From assembly GCA_027605045.1 (NCBI GenBank), contig JAQFWX010000007.1, positions 310,001-374,000 on the forward strand: DNA of 64,000 bases, in the 5' to 3' direction. This DNA is from Phallus indusiatus (taxonomy: Eukaryota; Basidiomycota; Agaricomycetes; Phallales; Phallaceae). A model generated the notes under the pieces. It was not told the origin of the DNA. It ran no database searches and worked only from the letters and a program-made list of their open reading frames with translations. A program made the position numbers and the translations under genes. Below, piece by piece: positions 45,401-57,406 of the stretch. The first letter of the stretch is position 1, and each line of letters begins with the position of its first letter.

Positions 45401-45721
45401 TTTTTTTTCTCGTGATTATTATTATTTCAGCAATCTATCCTTCAAATGGGAATCTCAGCCTATGTTGACGTATCTGGGCCTCTGGACTCAACACCCTAAC
45501 CGACAGACGACAATTGAAAGTCACGGATCCACTTCTTAGCGGAAGCCAGGAAAAAAAAAAACTAGAAAAATAAACTTTACGCTCTCTTTTTTCTTTCTTC
45601 TTCTTTTGATCATTGTCTGTTTATATATCACTGCAACGTGGACCTCAACTCTTTTCTTCTTCCTTTCCCTTCTGCATCTCACCTCTGTATCGTCACGTCC
45701 TGCACCCTCGAGGGGTTGATA
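42481..45721. other. Long gene-poor stretch
   Basis: 3.2 kb. It begins with the promoter of the RRM gene. Open frames at 43670-43999 (minus), 44523-44759 (minus) and 45131-45388 (plus) carry no recognisable motif and no matching splice partners, and are not called. The last 250 bp before 45722 are a pyrimidine-rich promoter of the next gene. Confidence 0.5.
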
Positions 45722-48112
45722 ATGAACAGTCATTCTATTGTACACGATGGTATGTTCGATCTTGTTCACATTAACGTCTAGTTCGTATTCTGACAATGTA
45801 TATATATATATTCTTGTCCATCCACGCACCCCCGCACCCTTTTTTCAAATCGTCGTTTCTTTCGTCAACACTACCTCGTTCTTTTCATTTTTCAATCGCC
45901 AACCCAACCCTACAAACCCAACCCCACACACCCCACCTTCTACGCTCATTCAAATCTTCGTTTCAACACAACAGACGCGTCAGACAGTCACGCGACATCC
46001 TCTCAGGCATCTGACCCATCCACTGAGTTCGAGGAGATGCGATTCTTCCCTCAATGGATAGGGTGTCAGCGCACGTCGACAGCAACAGTATCGTCCACGT
46101 CAAGCTTCCAATGCCATTCTCCAATAACATATCCGGTAACGGAATGGGGTGTTCAAGCGTTTGAGGAAGAAGTATCCGTCTGCTTCCTTCCTCCACCAGA
46201 CGTTGCTTACGAATTAGATGTAAGTCATCCAGAGGCTTAGCGAAAAAAAAACGGAAACGCTGTCTTGCACCGCTAACGCAGCCTTTTTATCGTTAATGAA
46301 CATGACCCTTTATCTTATTTTCTTTTTTCTTTTTCTTTCGCTAGACACCTCTCCGAACCCAAGCCTCAAGTGCGACCCTTCAACCTTCTGGAACCGTCAC
46401 ACCAACGCCTAACAGCATCGCCCGTAAAATGTCCGACCGGACACGCCGGTCTTCTTTTCTCAATTTTAATCTAGGGAATTTATTTCGCCATCCCGCTAAC
46501 ACGAGCAATAATATTAGCAATATTAATCTCAACCTGAATTACTCAGATTCCTTACCACGCAGCACCGGATTGGAATCTCTGACTCATTTGCCGCCGCCAT
46601 TACTACCACGACCCCCACTGTCACTGTCTTCTTCTGAGACGTCCCGGGATCTCAGTTATAATGATAACAGCCATCACCATGCTTATAACACTGACATCGT
46701 GTCTCTTCCATCCGTCTCCAGCGCTTCCGTGTCTACTTTCGCCTCGGCATCGGCATTTACAGTAGCCTCAAATCCATCTATATCGACCTATGCATCCGTC
46801 TCCGCTTCCATAGCTCCGTCATCCGTCTCAGCCTCAAAATCCCAAGATCGGAAGGGCAGTGGCCCCCGATCCCATATATCTTCCTCTTCCTGGTCGTACT
46901 CCTACCCATATTCTGAATACATGTCCTCGTCTTCGGATTTGTCTATGCAAGACAACTACTTGGAAGACGTTGATGACGATAGAGCACAGCTAGAAGAGCC
47001 GACGTCGCCTACGACAACAACAGCCAGTACGACCTCCGCTTCTGTCGTGTCTTCGTCAAAACATTCAAATCTCGTGCGAAGGTTTCGCTTGCGCGGTGGA
47101 GCAGACGAACAACTTCTCAAACCCCGATCTGCTACTGCCACGGGAATATCTTCTTCGGGGTTAGGCATCACGTCATCACTCTCATCACCACATCAGTCAT
47201 CATCATCGCCTGCTTCGCCTAGCAAACTGCCATTCAGATCGAGATTCCTTTTGAATAACAACAACAACGATATAACAAAAACGTCGAGGGAATGCGTAAC
47301 CGATGAAGAAGATAACGCGGCTCAACATTCTCAACAATCTCGCTCAAATACCAACGCGAAATTGAAAAAACGTCTAATACTTGTTGAGCTAGACGAACAG
47401 GGTCGCATGGTCGAGAACCGCCGAGGCGGTAAGGTCTCAAGTCAGAATCTGAATGATGACACGCTCAAACCAAAGAGTCATCTAGGTCACGCCAACGCCA
47501 ACCACACCCACAACCACAACCACAACCACAACAATGAAACTATCGGAAAGTCAACCAGCACTGCGACTCATAGTCCACTTGCAGTGGCTGCAGAACATTT
47601 CTCATCGACATTATCGAATAGTCCCTTCTTTCACTTGCGCTTCCGTAAACAAAAACGTCTTCTGGTGAAGGATATCCCGACTGATGACGGAGAATATACG
47701 CGCTCGCGGATCGTAGCGCTGAGACAATGGGCGGAGGTACGTGATCTTTTTTTTTCTCTTTTTGTTTATTTCCTCCCATATTTTTTTCTTGGGTATTCGA
47801 GTTTTTGGTTTTTGTCCTGGTTTTGATGAGGTTTAATTATATTCTTACGTCTAGTTTTTCCCGTAGGGTCTCGGAGCTGTTCGACGTCTGTTGCGGTCCG
47901 TACCTGACGGTACGATCTGGATTGAGTTTAAAGACCGCGAGGTTGCTGAAAATGTAAGTACCGTATACATACGATATTTTGTTATCGGAAGGGAAAAAAA
48001 CAAAGAAGTTAATGCATTTATTATACAGGTCTGTCATTTGCACGCACACGTGCATATCCCCAATGTAGGCCGTGTACGACTTGATTGGGTTGAAGGCAGG
48101 GAAGCCGGTTGA
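45722..48112 (+). CDS. Ser-rich protein with RRM-like C-terminus, uncharacterised
   Basis: The largest frame starts at 46429, but two upstream exons join in frame: 45722-45749 (MNSHSIVHD) and one beginning at 45975 (ASDSHATSSQASDPSTEFEE..RFFPQWIGC..VSVCFLPPPDVAYELD), before TPLRTQASSATLQ and MSDRTRRSSFLNF. The middle is low complexity: long Ser/Ala runs, an acidic patch near EDVDDDRAQLEE, and a His/Asn repeat from a tandem CCACAA hexamer near 47505. The C-terminus crosses two introns: RSRIVALRQWAEGLGAVRRLL, PDGTIWIEFKDREVAEN, VCHLHAHVHIPNVGRVRLDW. That order looks like a degenerate RRM. Stop 48110-48112. Function unknown. Confidence 0.68.
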
Positions 48113-48979
48113 ATCCCTTCAACATTTGAATTTCGCCGCACCAAGCAGGAAAAAAAAAAAGAGGTACTTGCATATATTATTACTCTCATTCTTTCCTTCC
48201 GGTTTCTGACGACACTGAATACTTCCTAATATTCAGTCTGGTTCGGTTTTTTCCTCGTCGTCATTCCGGCCCGGATCTTGCCTTTTTTTTTTCTTTTCCA
48301 AACTCGCAATTGTATATCTAGTTTTTATTTTGTCAGAACTTTTTGAGCATGAGATCTCATACTTGCACCCTCTTTTTTTTTCAGTCTTTCCGTCAACCGT
48401 TCACTTCATCAATCACGGACTTTTTGTCCACTTTGTTACATACTACGCTTTCACATTCCATACAACTACTTCACAGGGTGCCGCTATTCGCCCTTCCGTC
48501 GCTATATGGGACGAAACCACACTCGGATTCACAACATTCTTGCCTGGACGTGGACCAACAGCATCAACACGTCATCATCGTCTGTACAAAAACATCTGTA
48601 CACCATGTATCCTGTACCAAAAAAGGAATTATCTCTTCTTGGATTATTCTCTTGGCTGTCCTTCAAATTGCATGCGTGTGCGTGCCAGCATATGCCACAC
48701 ATGCCTCGTACGTCACGCACCATCATGACAAAACATCCCTTCTTTATCGACCTCTTTATTTTTCAACCATTTTCTCCGATCTAGTCGCAAGGACTTGGTT
48801 TAGAAATGTTGTTTCATCTCCGTTGTAGTCGATTACTGCTTTACTTGTCGCGCTTCCTGGTGAAGCGGGCAATACTGTACATACTTTACATCATGCATGT
48901 GTGCTACTAGTACCAAATAAAAAAAGACCCTTTCAAACAAATAGTCTATGTACGTGTGTTAACTGTTAAACTCTTCAAT
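48113..48979. other. Convergent spacer, pyrimidine-rich
   Basis: Probably 3' untranslated sequence of the Ser-rich gene. The frames at 48330-48828 are pyrimidine-driven and have no motif. Confidence 0.5.
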
Positions 48980-51260
48980 CTACTCATTTAACAACGGGTA
49001 CTTTAATCCACTGTCCCTCAAAAGCGACTGCACAATCTTCATACCCTGCAACACCTTTTCTTCCTCCAATCTACGTCCTACGATTTGGACACCAACCGGG
49101 AGACCATGCATCGCTTGTGCGTCATAATTCTTATACGTGTTCCGAGCAATTGCACTGGCTTTTCGGAGCTGTTCTTTGAACGTTGCTGAGAGATCGTCCA
49201 GTGATGAAGAGACCTTGGTTACGGGAATAACACCAGCGCTATAGTCGACCTATTTTGTTTTTCACAAAAGTTATATGAGCGGCGCATGTTCATAAGAAAG
49301 AGTGAGAGAAAGAAAAGGAGAGAACGAAACGCTCTCAATGACGTACAATATTAAAAAGAAAGGAATACATGATCGATCCAATCGAGTTATCTGACTTCTT
49401 ATGCGGGAGAGCAGGAAGACTGTGGGGAACGGTTAGCAAAAAATCTATGTCGGACTCTTTCCAGGCTTGGAAGAACTTTGCACGGTATGCTTCGCGGCGC
49501 GCGACGAGGGCGAATTGTTCTGTTGTCGTTTTGGGACTAAGGACGCGGATGAGACCAGCGAGAATTGGATCGCGTCTGATGTAGTGGCAGTACCAGGCGT
49601 ACAGCCTGCGTAGTATTTTCGGGAGACGGAGGATCCTGAGAAAAACGGATACGCCTGTGTCGTTTGGTTCGAGAAATTGAAAGGGGCGCATTACCGTTTC
49701 GGCTGTTTAATAATGAATAATCATCAGTATTTTGAGAGGTTGAAAGGGAGATGATATCATATTTATCGTTGGCTGCTGCTGTTGTTTCAATTGTATATCC
49801 TTTACCCACCTCCATCTGCCGTTATCAACTGAGAACCTATTTGCATGGCTTCATATACGTTTGGAGGATTGCTAAAGCCGAGAAGATTAACGAAGAGAAA
49901 AAGATGTATCTCATAATTCATTCAAGATGTTTGAATTACTTACAAGTCAACGATCTCGTGTCCGTTTTTTCGAAGAACGTCGATGACAATACCAAGAGCT
50001 CTTTCACATGCAGGCGAAGGCGGTATCACGCCTTGCATTTATTTAATGAAAAGGAAGAAATATTATGCATTCATTATGCCCAACAAGGTAAGATTCCAAA
50101 TATGGTATACTCAAAGCACCCTCACTTACCGTCACTCCACATTACGCCCCATTTCGGCTTATCAGGAATATTAGCATCTCTCCAAGGTATCGGATGACAC
50201 TGCCACATGTCGATGCATTAAAATAGATAAATCGAATGTAAAATAGATCAGTTAATAAGCCCATGCGTGTATCTCTTTTTTTGACCCTTTCACAGAAGCC
50301 GCAGTTCGCGTATGCATCGCGAGTATTAGTCGCGAGACCGCGAGACAGCCACCGCGCGCCGAGAAGTTAACGTTTCAACTTACAGAATGATCATATTCCC
50401 AAGGTTTCATAGAGACAATAGCTTTCCAAATCGTCTCTAAATCTTCCAAAGTCCTCGCCATAGGTGAATAAACAGCTGGAACGCCTTCTTGTCCAGGAAT
50501 GCTCGTTCCAGATCCAGTGCGAGGTATACGTCCAGTAGAAGCTTTGATGGTATATACACCGGAGAAATGAGCGGGGACGCGGACAGAACCAGCTACGTCC
50601 GTTCCAATACCAATACGCGAACCTCCATACGCCAATAAAGCTGCTTCTCCACCTGTAGATCCGCCTGGCGTATGAGTAGGAATGTGCGGGTTGGTGGTTA
50701 TACCAAAGAGAGGAGACCAAGATTCGAATGATAAAAGAGTTATTGGGGTTGTTGTTTTGACGAAAGGAACGGCACCCGCGTCTTTGAGGAGTTTGACCAG
50801 GACTGAATCTGTTTGAGCAGGTCTGCTGACATAAGAGGAATAGCCACAACAACTATCGTATCCTTGGACGTTAAGCGTGTCTTTGAGTGAGATAGGCATT
50901 CCAGCTAAAGGCCCCGATCGGTTTACGTCGCGAGCCCACGTCTCAGCGTCCGTGAACATGATTTCCGTGAGACAGTTTGTGGATGCTTGTGCCTTCAGAG
51001 CCTGCTTGCCATACGCGTGCAACACATCTACAGGGTCCCAGAGTTTCGTCTGAACATTCTTTACGACGTCTGACACCGGTGTGGAGAGAATTGTCGTATC
51101 CTGTGCAGTCAACGCCTGATGATAAACTCTGGGAAGACTGGCAATTCGTCTAGCCCTCTCCGCTCGTTTGGTCTCGCTAGAAGTTGAATTTCAATATTAG
51201 CTCAAAAAAATGTGATAGTAAGACATGCCTTGCTCGATAATAGCCAAGAAAGAAAGCCAT
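48980..51260 (-). CDS. Amidase (amidase-signature family)
   Basis: Hydrolyses a C-N amide bond, of fatty or small amides, using the Ser-cisSer-Lys triad. All three are visible: Lys in GMPISLKDT, cis-Ser in HTPGGSTGGEAALL, nucleophile Ser in GIGTDVAGSVRVPAHFSG. The first exon MAFFLGYYRA (51260) joins SETKRAERARRIASLPRVYHQ through an intron that appears to start GC (AAG|GCATGT). Later exons read CHPIPWRDANIPDKPKWGVMWSD, GVIPPSPACERALGIVIDVL, PPNVYEAMQIGSQLITADG, AETVMRPFQF.., and VDYSAGVIPVTKVSSSLDD..HGLPVGVQIVGRRLEEEKVL, where GLPVGVQIVG is the usual family end. Stop 48980-48982. Complete; in the group with fungal acetamidases and FAAH-like enzymes. Confidence 0.88.
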
Positions 51261-51565
51261 TTGTACTTGAGAACCGTGATACTTTCACGAGTGTACGCCG
51301 CGTATATAATGGTATTCCAAGTCCGCAAATCGGTAAACCTCGTTCCCGCGTGCACCAGACTCCCACGTCTATCTATACACATATCTGCTGTTCCATATTT
51401 ATTAACACCGACTACTTCTATCTGACTACCGGATATAGATTACGATCTTAATTATGGTTCTTTAGAACATCATCTAATTTAAACACCTTGGACAACTCAA
51501 AAGATAGTATTGTCAGATTGAATACAGACCCCATATCATATGTAATTGACGACGTCTTCTAGAAG

Positions 51566-53745
51566 TCAATCTATCCGAGGATCCGGGATCTCTAGCTCTT
51601 CCAAAAGCTTTAGAGCTTTCGAAGATCTCGGAACAATTCGACATTTGAAAGGTTTCGGTCGTCTATGAACAAGTAAATCTCGTTTCTCAAAAAAAAAGAC
51701 ATGAACACGAACGATACAAGTCCCGATTCAAACTGTTCTTGAGGATACTCGGATTCATCGGGAAATATGTTGTATACATGTAGCACAGATGCGAATAAAA
51801 GAAACAGTGTGCTCTCCGCGAAATGTCGTCCTGGGCAAACCCTGCGAATACGAGGATCAATTAAGATTCAAATAACAGTATGAAGTGGTAATAGACCTTC
51901 GTCCGTATCCAAAGGCATAATCATTACTGGGAACGCTGACTTCTCTATCAGTTTGGAGAAATCTTTCCGGCCTGAATTTATCAGCGTCCTCTCCGTAGAT
52001 TGATGTATTTCGCAGTAACGTCCTATGTTGCGGTTTAAAAGACATAGAGGGTATCCCGGTACCTGACTTACCAAGAGTTTCCAACTACAATGGTACCTTT
52101 CGGAATAAAGTACTCGCCGATAATATCATCTGCACGAAGAACATGAGGCACTCCAATAGTAACAACAGGATTCCAGCGTGACACTTCTTTGAGGACTGCT
52201 TCAATATATGGAAGATTTTGTCGATCTTGAAAGGCAGGTAACCCCCCGTCACCTATCACAGCGTCCAACTCGATCTGTGCCTTTTTCTGGACTTGCGGAT
52301 TTAGTGCCATAGCTAGGAAGAACTGGAGAATTGTGCTGTCTGTCTGTTGTTGAGGAAAACGTTCCGTTATTTTTTGGGTAGTCATGCATGAAAAAGTATT
52401 TCCTTTACCGTGTCTATTCCAGCCAAATATGCAGTTCCCGGGACGTGTTTTATTATGTCTTCATTCTCTGAGGAACGAGTCCCGTTATCAGGGGCAAATT
52501 GTTCAATCAAGGAGGATGCGACTGAAGGAGGTGCCTCTCCTTTTAGCTGAGATGAGATAAATTATTGCTAAGTCTTATAAAGTATGACACATCGAGAGGG
52601 AACTTACTTCTTTGATCACTTCGATAGGGGAATTGACCATTTCAAAGGTTTCTTGTCTTAACTGTTCGAGTGTAATCTTGAAATTAGCACCTGGGAACCA
52701 GCTAGGTACGTATTTCACTTAAAACGTTGTGAAGGCTGTATGTCTCTGAATCCATTAGGTAGTATTAGGACTTACAGACGGGAAAATAATCTGCCAGATA
52801 TGTTCCGGGTACACATGCTTGTCCAATTTTGGTTAATGTATTATCAGATAAGACCAGAAATGAATCATCTTTGGATCGTGGTTTGATTCCGTACGTTACC
52901 TGTCAGATTAGAACTGTAGGTTCCAAAAATGTTTTTCAAGGACTAGTTCATACCTCCAATATGAGCGAGCCAATAGTGAAGCGAATGTGCTCCCTGAGAT
53001 CGTCGGGCGACTGGTGAAGACGGTGCAATAATGCTCTATGTATATGAGGCATTAGCCGAGAAGTAGCGAGTACAGGTGACAAACCACACCTTATATATTT
53101 TCCTTGAAGGTCTTGATAGTGTTGTATAGCTGTCTGATTGAAAAATCGGGAGAAAGATGCTCTATAGCGACGCCATCTTTCATCAGGTTGCTGGAATGTG
53201 AATATCCACTCCAAGTCAAGCCTGGTAAATTCAGCTACTCAAACTCACCGACCGGAAAGGAAAGTATTACCGTAAAGAGAGACTTACAATTCATTGACTA
53301 CAGTCGACTTGTATCTGTTTGAATATATGTTCCCTCTCTTTTCGAACAATTCCTGAACCATTTCGTGCGAGTTTACAAAAAGAATTGATGTCCCTAGTGT
53401 GGATACGTATACCAAGTCTCCTATACAAGTCGTAAGGAAAACTCAAAAGCACTACTAGCATCAAAGAATACCATATTCCTTTGCCCAACGGTTGTAAGTC
53501 TTCCATTCCTCTGTTTTGGGCATGTCAAGGAGATTACCGATGAGTGGACGTCGTGGGGGACCGGGTGGGAGCTTTAGACCTGACATTCTTGAACTTAAAG
53601 TGCGCTATGTCAGTTATATAGTTTGTAACGTCCAACGTAATGAGACTGACCGTTTCATATACCAACGGATGATTGTGTAGACCGTGAACATTGTCAAGGT
53701 GGTGTAAGTTGTCGTAACCCAAGTAGCTGGCATAGTTACTAGCAT
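51566..53745 (-). CDS. Cytochrome P450 monooxygenase
   Basis: Microsomal haem-thiolate monooxygenase. Exon 1 from ATG 53745 gives a membrane anchor (MFTVYTIIRWYMKR), then the Pro-rich hinge LKLPPGPPRRPLIGNLLDMP. Other exons carry DERWRRYRASFSRFF (C-helix), the I-helix AGIDTTDST (intron between Thr codons), KEVSRWNPV (ExxR: E-V-S-R), FRPERFL, and the haem loop FGYGRR-VCPGRHFAE with its Cys ligand, split by an intron. A last intron leads to GLVSRPKPFKCRIVPRS and stop 51566-51568. All key residues are present; apparent stops in the long frames fall in introns. The pattern is that of the expanded mushroom families near CYP5144/CYP512-type enzymes; subfamily not assigned. It lies tail-to-head, ~300 bp upstream of the amidase on the same strand. 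Confidence 0.88.
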
Positions 53746-55377
53746 GATAATGGAACAATAGATCGATAAACGTTTTGCTGCGGCGCACCTCTAGTAGTAG
53801 TGTGAAAGCGGACCTTTTATACAAGGTTCAGTACCTTCAGTGGGCACGAAAAGTTAGCGTCCATAACTAGACCCAATTGTAATTAGTGATCCTGTAGTCT
53901 TTGGCTTATTTCAAGAAAAACCGTGACAAATTTGAAATAGGCTGCATGGGTCGGACCTAAGCATATCGAACTTCGGAAATATCTCGACTCCAGTGTCGGC
54001 TTTCAAAAACCCGTCGGCCGACGACCCTCTAGTGATGAATAAAGTTTATGATTGCACGCCAAGATGAATTCGAACTACCTATGTGTTCTGTCACCCGTTT
54101 GGTATTATACATTTCAAAAAAAAACTTGCTCGTTGATCACGAGAATCGTTATACGCCCCATCTTGGCCTGGCCTTCGTTGTGCAGCTTCATATAATTATC
54201 ATCCTGGTTTCTCAGTCAACAAATCGGCAGGTACTTCTTGTGCACCTGTCGAAAGGTTTGACTTCCCAATTGCATGCTTTTCGTGGCATTGCACCCGCCA
54301 ACAATACCGTGACGTTAGGTGCAGAAACACAGCCTCGTTATGTAATTTTGATCAACTAAGCGTCTAGTTGACTCACTCCGGCAGAGTCCGGCTCCAGGGA
54401 CCAGTTTTGCCCCAATATTCACTCTTTCTTCTTCGCGGATGACTACTATATCTTTGACAGACGAGATGAGACCGCTCCTACTGAAGACTTCTCATGTTTT
54501 GTTTTTCTAGCTCAACTAGAGATGGCTTAAAAAGAAATACGAAACTTGTTTTCTCATCTTTCGCCTCAATTGCAGGCGTTTATCGACTCGGTACTTTTTA
54601 CGAACTGCTACATAGCCAATTGCTAGTGAGCGGGGTTCAGGATATTTGATAAAGTAATATTGGATTATTTCCCGGTGATATAAATAACGATTGCATTTAC
54701 AGCTCCTAATCGGCGTATCAACCTGGGCTCGGTAGCTTTAGTTACCATGAAAAAGAAGCATGATGCCTTCCTCCGATGGAAAACACTAAACTAAAAGGTC
54801 GATATCGCGGCGCAGAAGCACTCGTGCCTTAAGCTTACTGAGACTTCGGCTCGTTATTATATGTCGACTTGCCTTCTTTCTTGACGATGTATGATATATC
54901 AGCCAGAATGCAATGCCTTCTGGCGGGCTGCTCTTCTTGAGTTCATTTACCTCGTCTCATGTTTCCTGCGGCTGAAAATTCCACAATGGATAGTTCGGTT
55001 TGTCGTTTAAAGTTTATGGATAGCGGTGAGTAATGCAGTGAGCGAACAATCTCCCCCCTTCATTAATACGTAATATTAATGAAGAGCCTTACCATGGGTC
55101 CGTCTTGAAGTTTACAGCTTCATCAGGTCACTTATGGTAGATGTATCAATTGAGGTCTTTCGCTGCGCTTCCTATGATATTAATGTAAGCTGTCACCTTG
55201 GGTATGTGAACTGAACATGGCACTTCCGGTTGATAACTGCCCCTGTTCATTTTGGTGGTTTCAAGGTCACAATGCTCTATTGTTGATAAACTTCGCTATC
55301 TCAGACTAAGCCCGACATTTATAAATCACGGTCGTTCTTACTCCTCTGCCTGACGAGCCTCGACCACCACTGCTGTC
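53746..55377. other. Gene-free stretch
   Basis: 1.6 kb with no supportable gene. The open frame at 54048-54359 has no motif. Confidence 0.5.
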
Positions 55378-56806
55378 ATGAATCATACAATATTGAATGG
55401 TCAATTGCTTCCGATCCCATCGGCCGCTATTCCAACATTGACCAACCGTCTTCATACTGCGAATTATAATGCAGGTATTCATCAAAAGTACTTCCGAGTC
55501 CCAGAACTAAGCTCATAGTTTTGAAGCTGCTTCCTCTGCTCTTCTGCTTTATGACTTGCTGTTGCTGTTGGATAGTGAGGTATTGTACATTTTGTATCTG
55601 TATCGTATCACTGTTCAAGTTGTAGTTTTATAGGTCGAATATATTTGGAAGTAAGCCTGCCTTATTCTTGATCATGTCCTGACTTTATAACGACGACGTC
55701 AGATCCGGATTCTCTTTGGTAGTAGCGCTGTTTATAACTACACGTTTCTTTGCTGTAGGAGTGCAGATGTGCGTTTTTGAAATCACAACTCGTCGAGGTC
55801 GTACTTGCAATGATAGCTCACATACATACAGACTATTACTATTGAACAATTTTGGAACGGTTACCGTCTCGAGGGCTTATTGCAAAAGCAATCTCTCGAT
55901 TCAACAAATTTTGACATTGGTTATGTTTGCATGCGTGGACGTATTATTGATACTCCGAGGTAAGTCTACAACTTGCCGCTAACGATGTTATATTGAGAAC
56001 ATTTATTAGTCTATGCCTGGTATGGTAGAAACAAACTAATACTTTGATTGCTTTGCGCCCTAGAGTTCATCATATTTGTGGCTGTTTTTTCTTTGAGCAT
56101 AGTAGCTCATTTTGTGCTTCGCCAAATTCCCAATCCTGTTCCTCACGAATGGCGCATTGGTGTTTGTATTCCCTTGAATTATCCCACTCTTTCATCAGAC
56201 ATTTGGTAGGCTATTATCTTCATTTCCCGGATATACGAGGAATAGATAATATATTTCTAGGCTTCTTATTTTTCTCATACAAGGGATTGTTCTTTTTATG
56301 GCTGTAGGACGACATGCCTATCTTAGATGGAAGGGCCCCAAACTGCTCAATGCCACATCCAACCTATATTACACGTTCATACGGGACGGCGTTTGGACGT
56401 TCTTTGCTTTATTCGGTATGCCAAAAAAGATTATTTTAGATCCCGTTTGTTGACAACACTCCGCAGTGAATATTATGCTTTGTGTGGTTGGCGACAACTT
56501 GGAACTTGTGATGGGACAAATTGCTGCGCAGTAGGAGCTTTTGTTTTTTAATTGAACGCAAAAGCTTACATTTACTATAGATGGTGCCCCGTAGTCATTG
56601 GGATCTGTGTAAGATTACTTGTCCTCTTTTTTTACAATACCTTCACCTACATAGTATACCAGACATCCCGCCTAATTATCAATCTACCAGCGACGGCCAA
56701 AACCAGCGTTTCAATGGACATTTCCCTGGATGCTTTCTCTAACCAACATTTTCCACTCCATGGCCAAACTTCACGTGCACCTTCCCAGAGTTCTCTCGAG
56801 AAATGA
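55378..56806 (+). CDS. DUF6533 membrane protein, copy A, with an in-frame stop
   Basis: Seven-TM-type mushroom membrane protein of unknown function. At least nine exons, collinear with the copy at 61739: MNHTILNGQLLPIPSAA, NYNAAASSALLLYDLLLLLDSE (the DUF6533 signature), RFSLVVALFITTRFFAV, GTVTVSRAYCKSNLSIQ, FACVDVLLILR-VYAWYGRNK, IPNPVPHEWRIGVCI, GIVLFMAVGRHAYLRWKGPKLLNATSNLYYTF, RDGVWTFFALF, MLCVVGDNLELV and WCPVVIGIC. In the exon after VYAWYGRNKLIL a TGA (56045-56047) stands where copy B has Trp (TGG). An alternative 43-nt intron from the GTAGAA after TAT to CCCTAG would remove the stop in frame but also the conserved GRNK. Possibly a young pseudogene. Confidence 0.72.
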
Positions 56807-57021
56807 TATAGCTTTCAATGGAATTATTATTCATAGCGGGTGTTTTGTATGTATGTATACAGTAACGCAAACGAGATCAGAGAGTGAACTTTGCGGCGAT
56901 ACAACTCTTGGCTTTTCATCTTTTCACCAAATATACGCTAGTTCTGGGTTTACAAAATTGCGGTTCAATTCCGCCTTGTAAGCTGTTAAACAACTGTCAT
57001 CATGCATCTTATACATTGTGA

Positions 57022-57406
57022 TCACCAAACTGCTCCTCTCCGTAGGATTAACTGTAAGACCGCCGAAGATCTGAATACGTGGCTCCATGTAGCCCACTAA
57101 TATCACATGTTAGGAGGGGGAAACAATGAATTCAAAATCATTGAAAAAATAAAGGCAACAAAAGGCGAGAACACTTACGAGTTTGAAAATTGCAGCAATA
57201 TAAAAGTATCGTTTCCGCTGAGCTAGCCAAGTCCGACCCAATTGATTGTACAGATGAAGAATTGCACCACGACTCGGTTCTGGCGCAGGAATCGTCTTCG
57301 TAACCCCATCAACACTAATCACAGCCCTGATAAGTCTATCCACTTGCGGATATGTTTTAGGCCACTCTCAAACTTCACCAGCTTCACCCTTCGTGTGTTG
57401 GACCAT
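57022..57406 (-). pseudogene. Small uncharacterised gene with in-frame stop
   Basis: Two exons can be read: GEAGEV-stop-EWPKTYPQVDRLIRAVISVDGVTK..PSRGAILHLYNQLGRTWLAQRKRYFYIAAIFKL (to a GTAAGT donor near 57180), then LWATWSHVFRSSAVLQLILR and a stop at 57022-57024. The ATG at 57406 is in frame but a TGA follows twelve codons later; CGA at that place would restore the frame. Product not recognised. It could also be an exon of a gene whose true start lies elsewhere. Confidence 0.3.

Noticed and set aside
48330..48828. Two overlapping plus-strand frames of 132 and 161 codons
   Set aside because: Pyrimidine-rich 3' flank of the Ser-rich gene; overlapping frames are composition artefacts.
52310..52470. 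Apparent stop in the P450 I-helix region
   Set aside because: It falls inside a GT-AG intron; splicing gives AGIDTTDST, the expected I-helix sequence.
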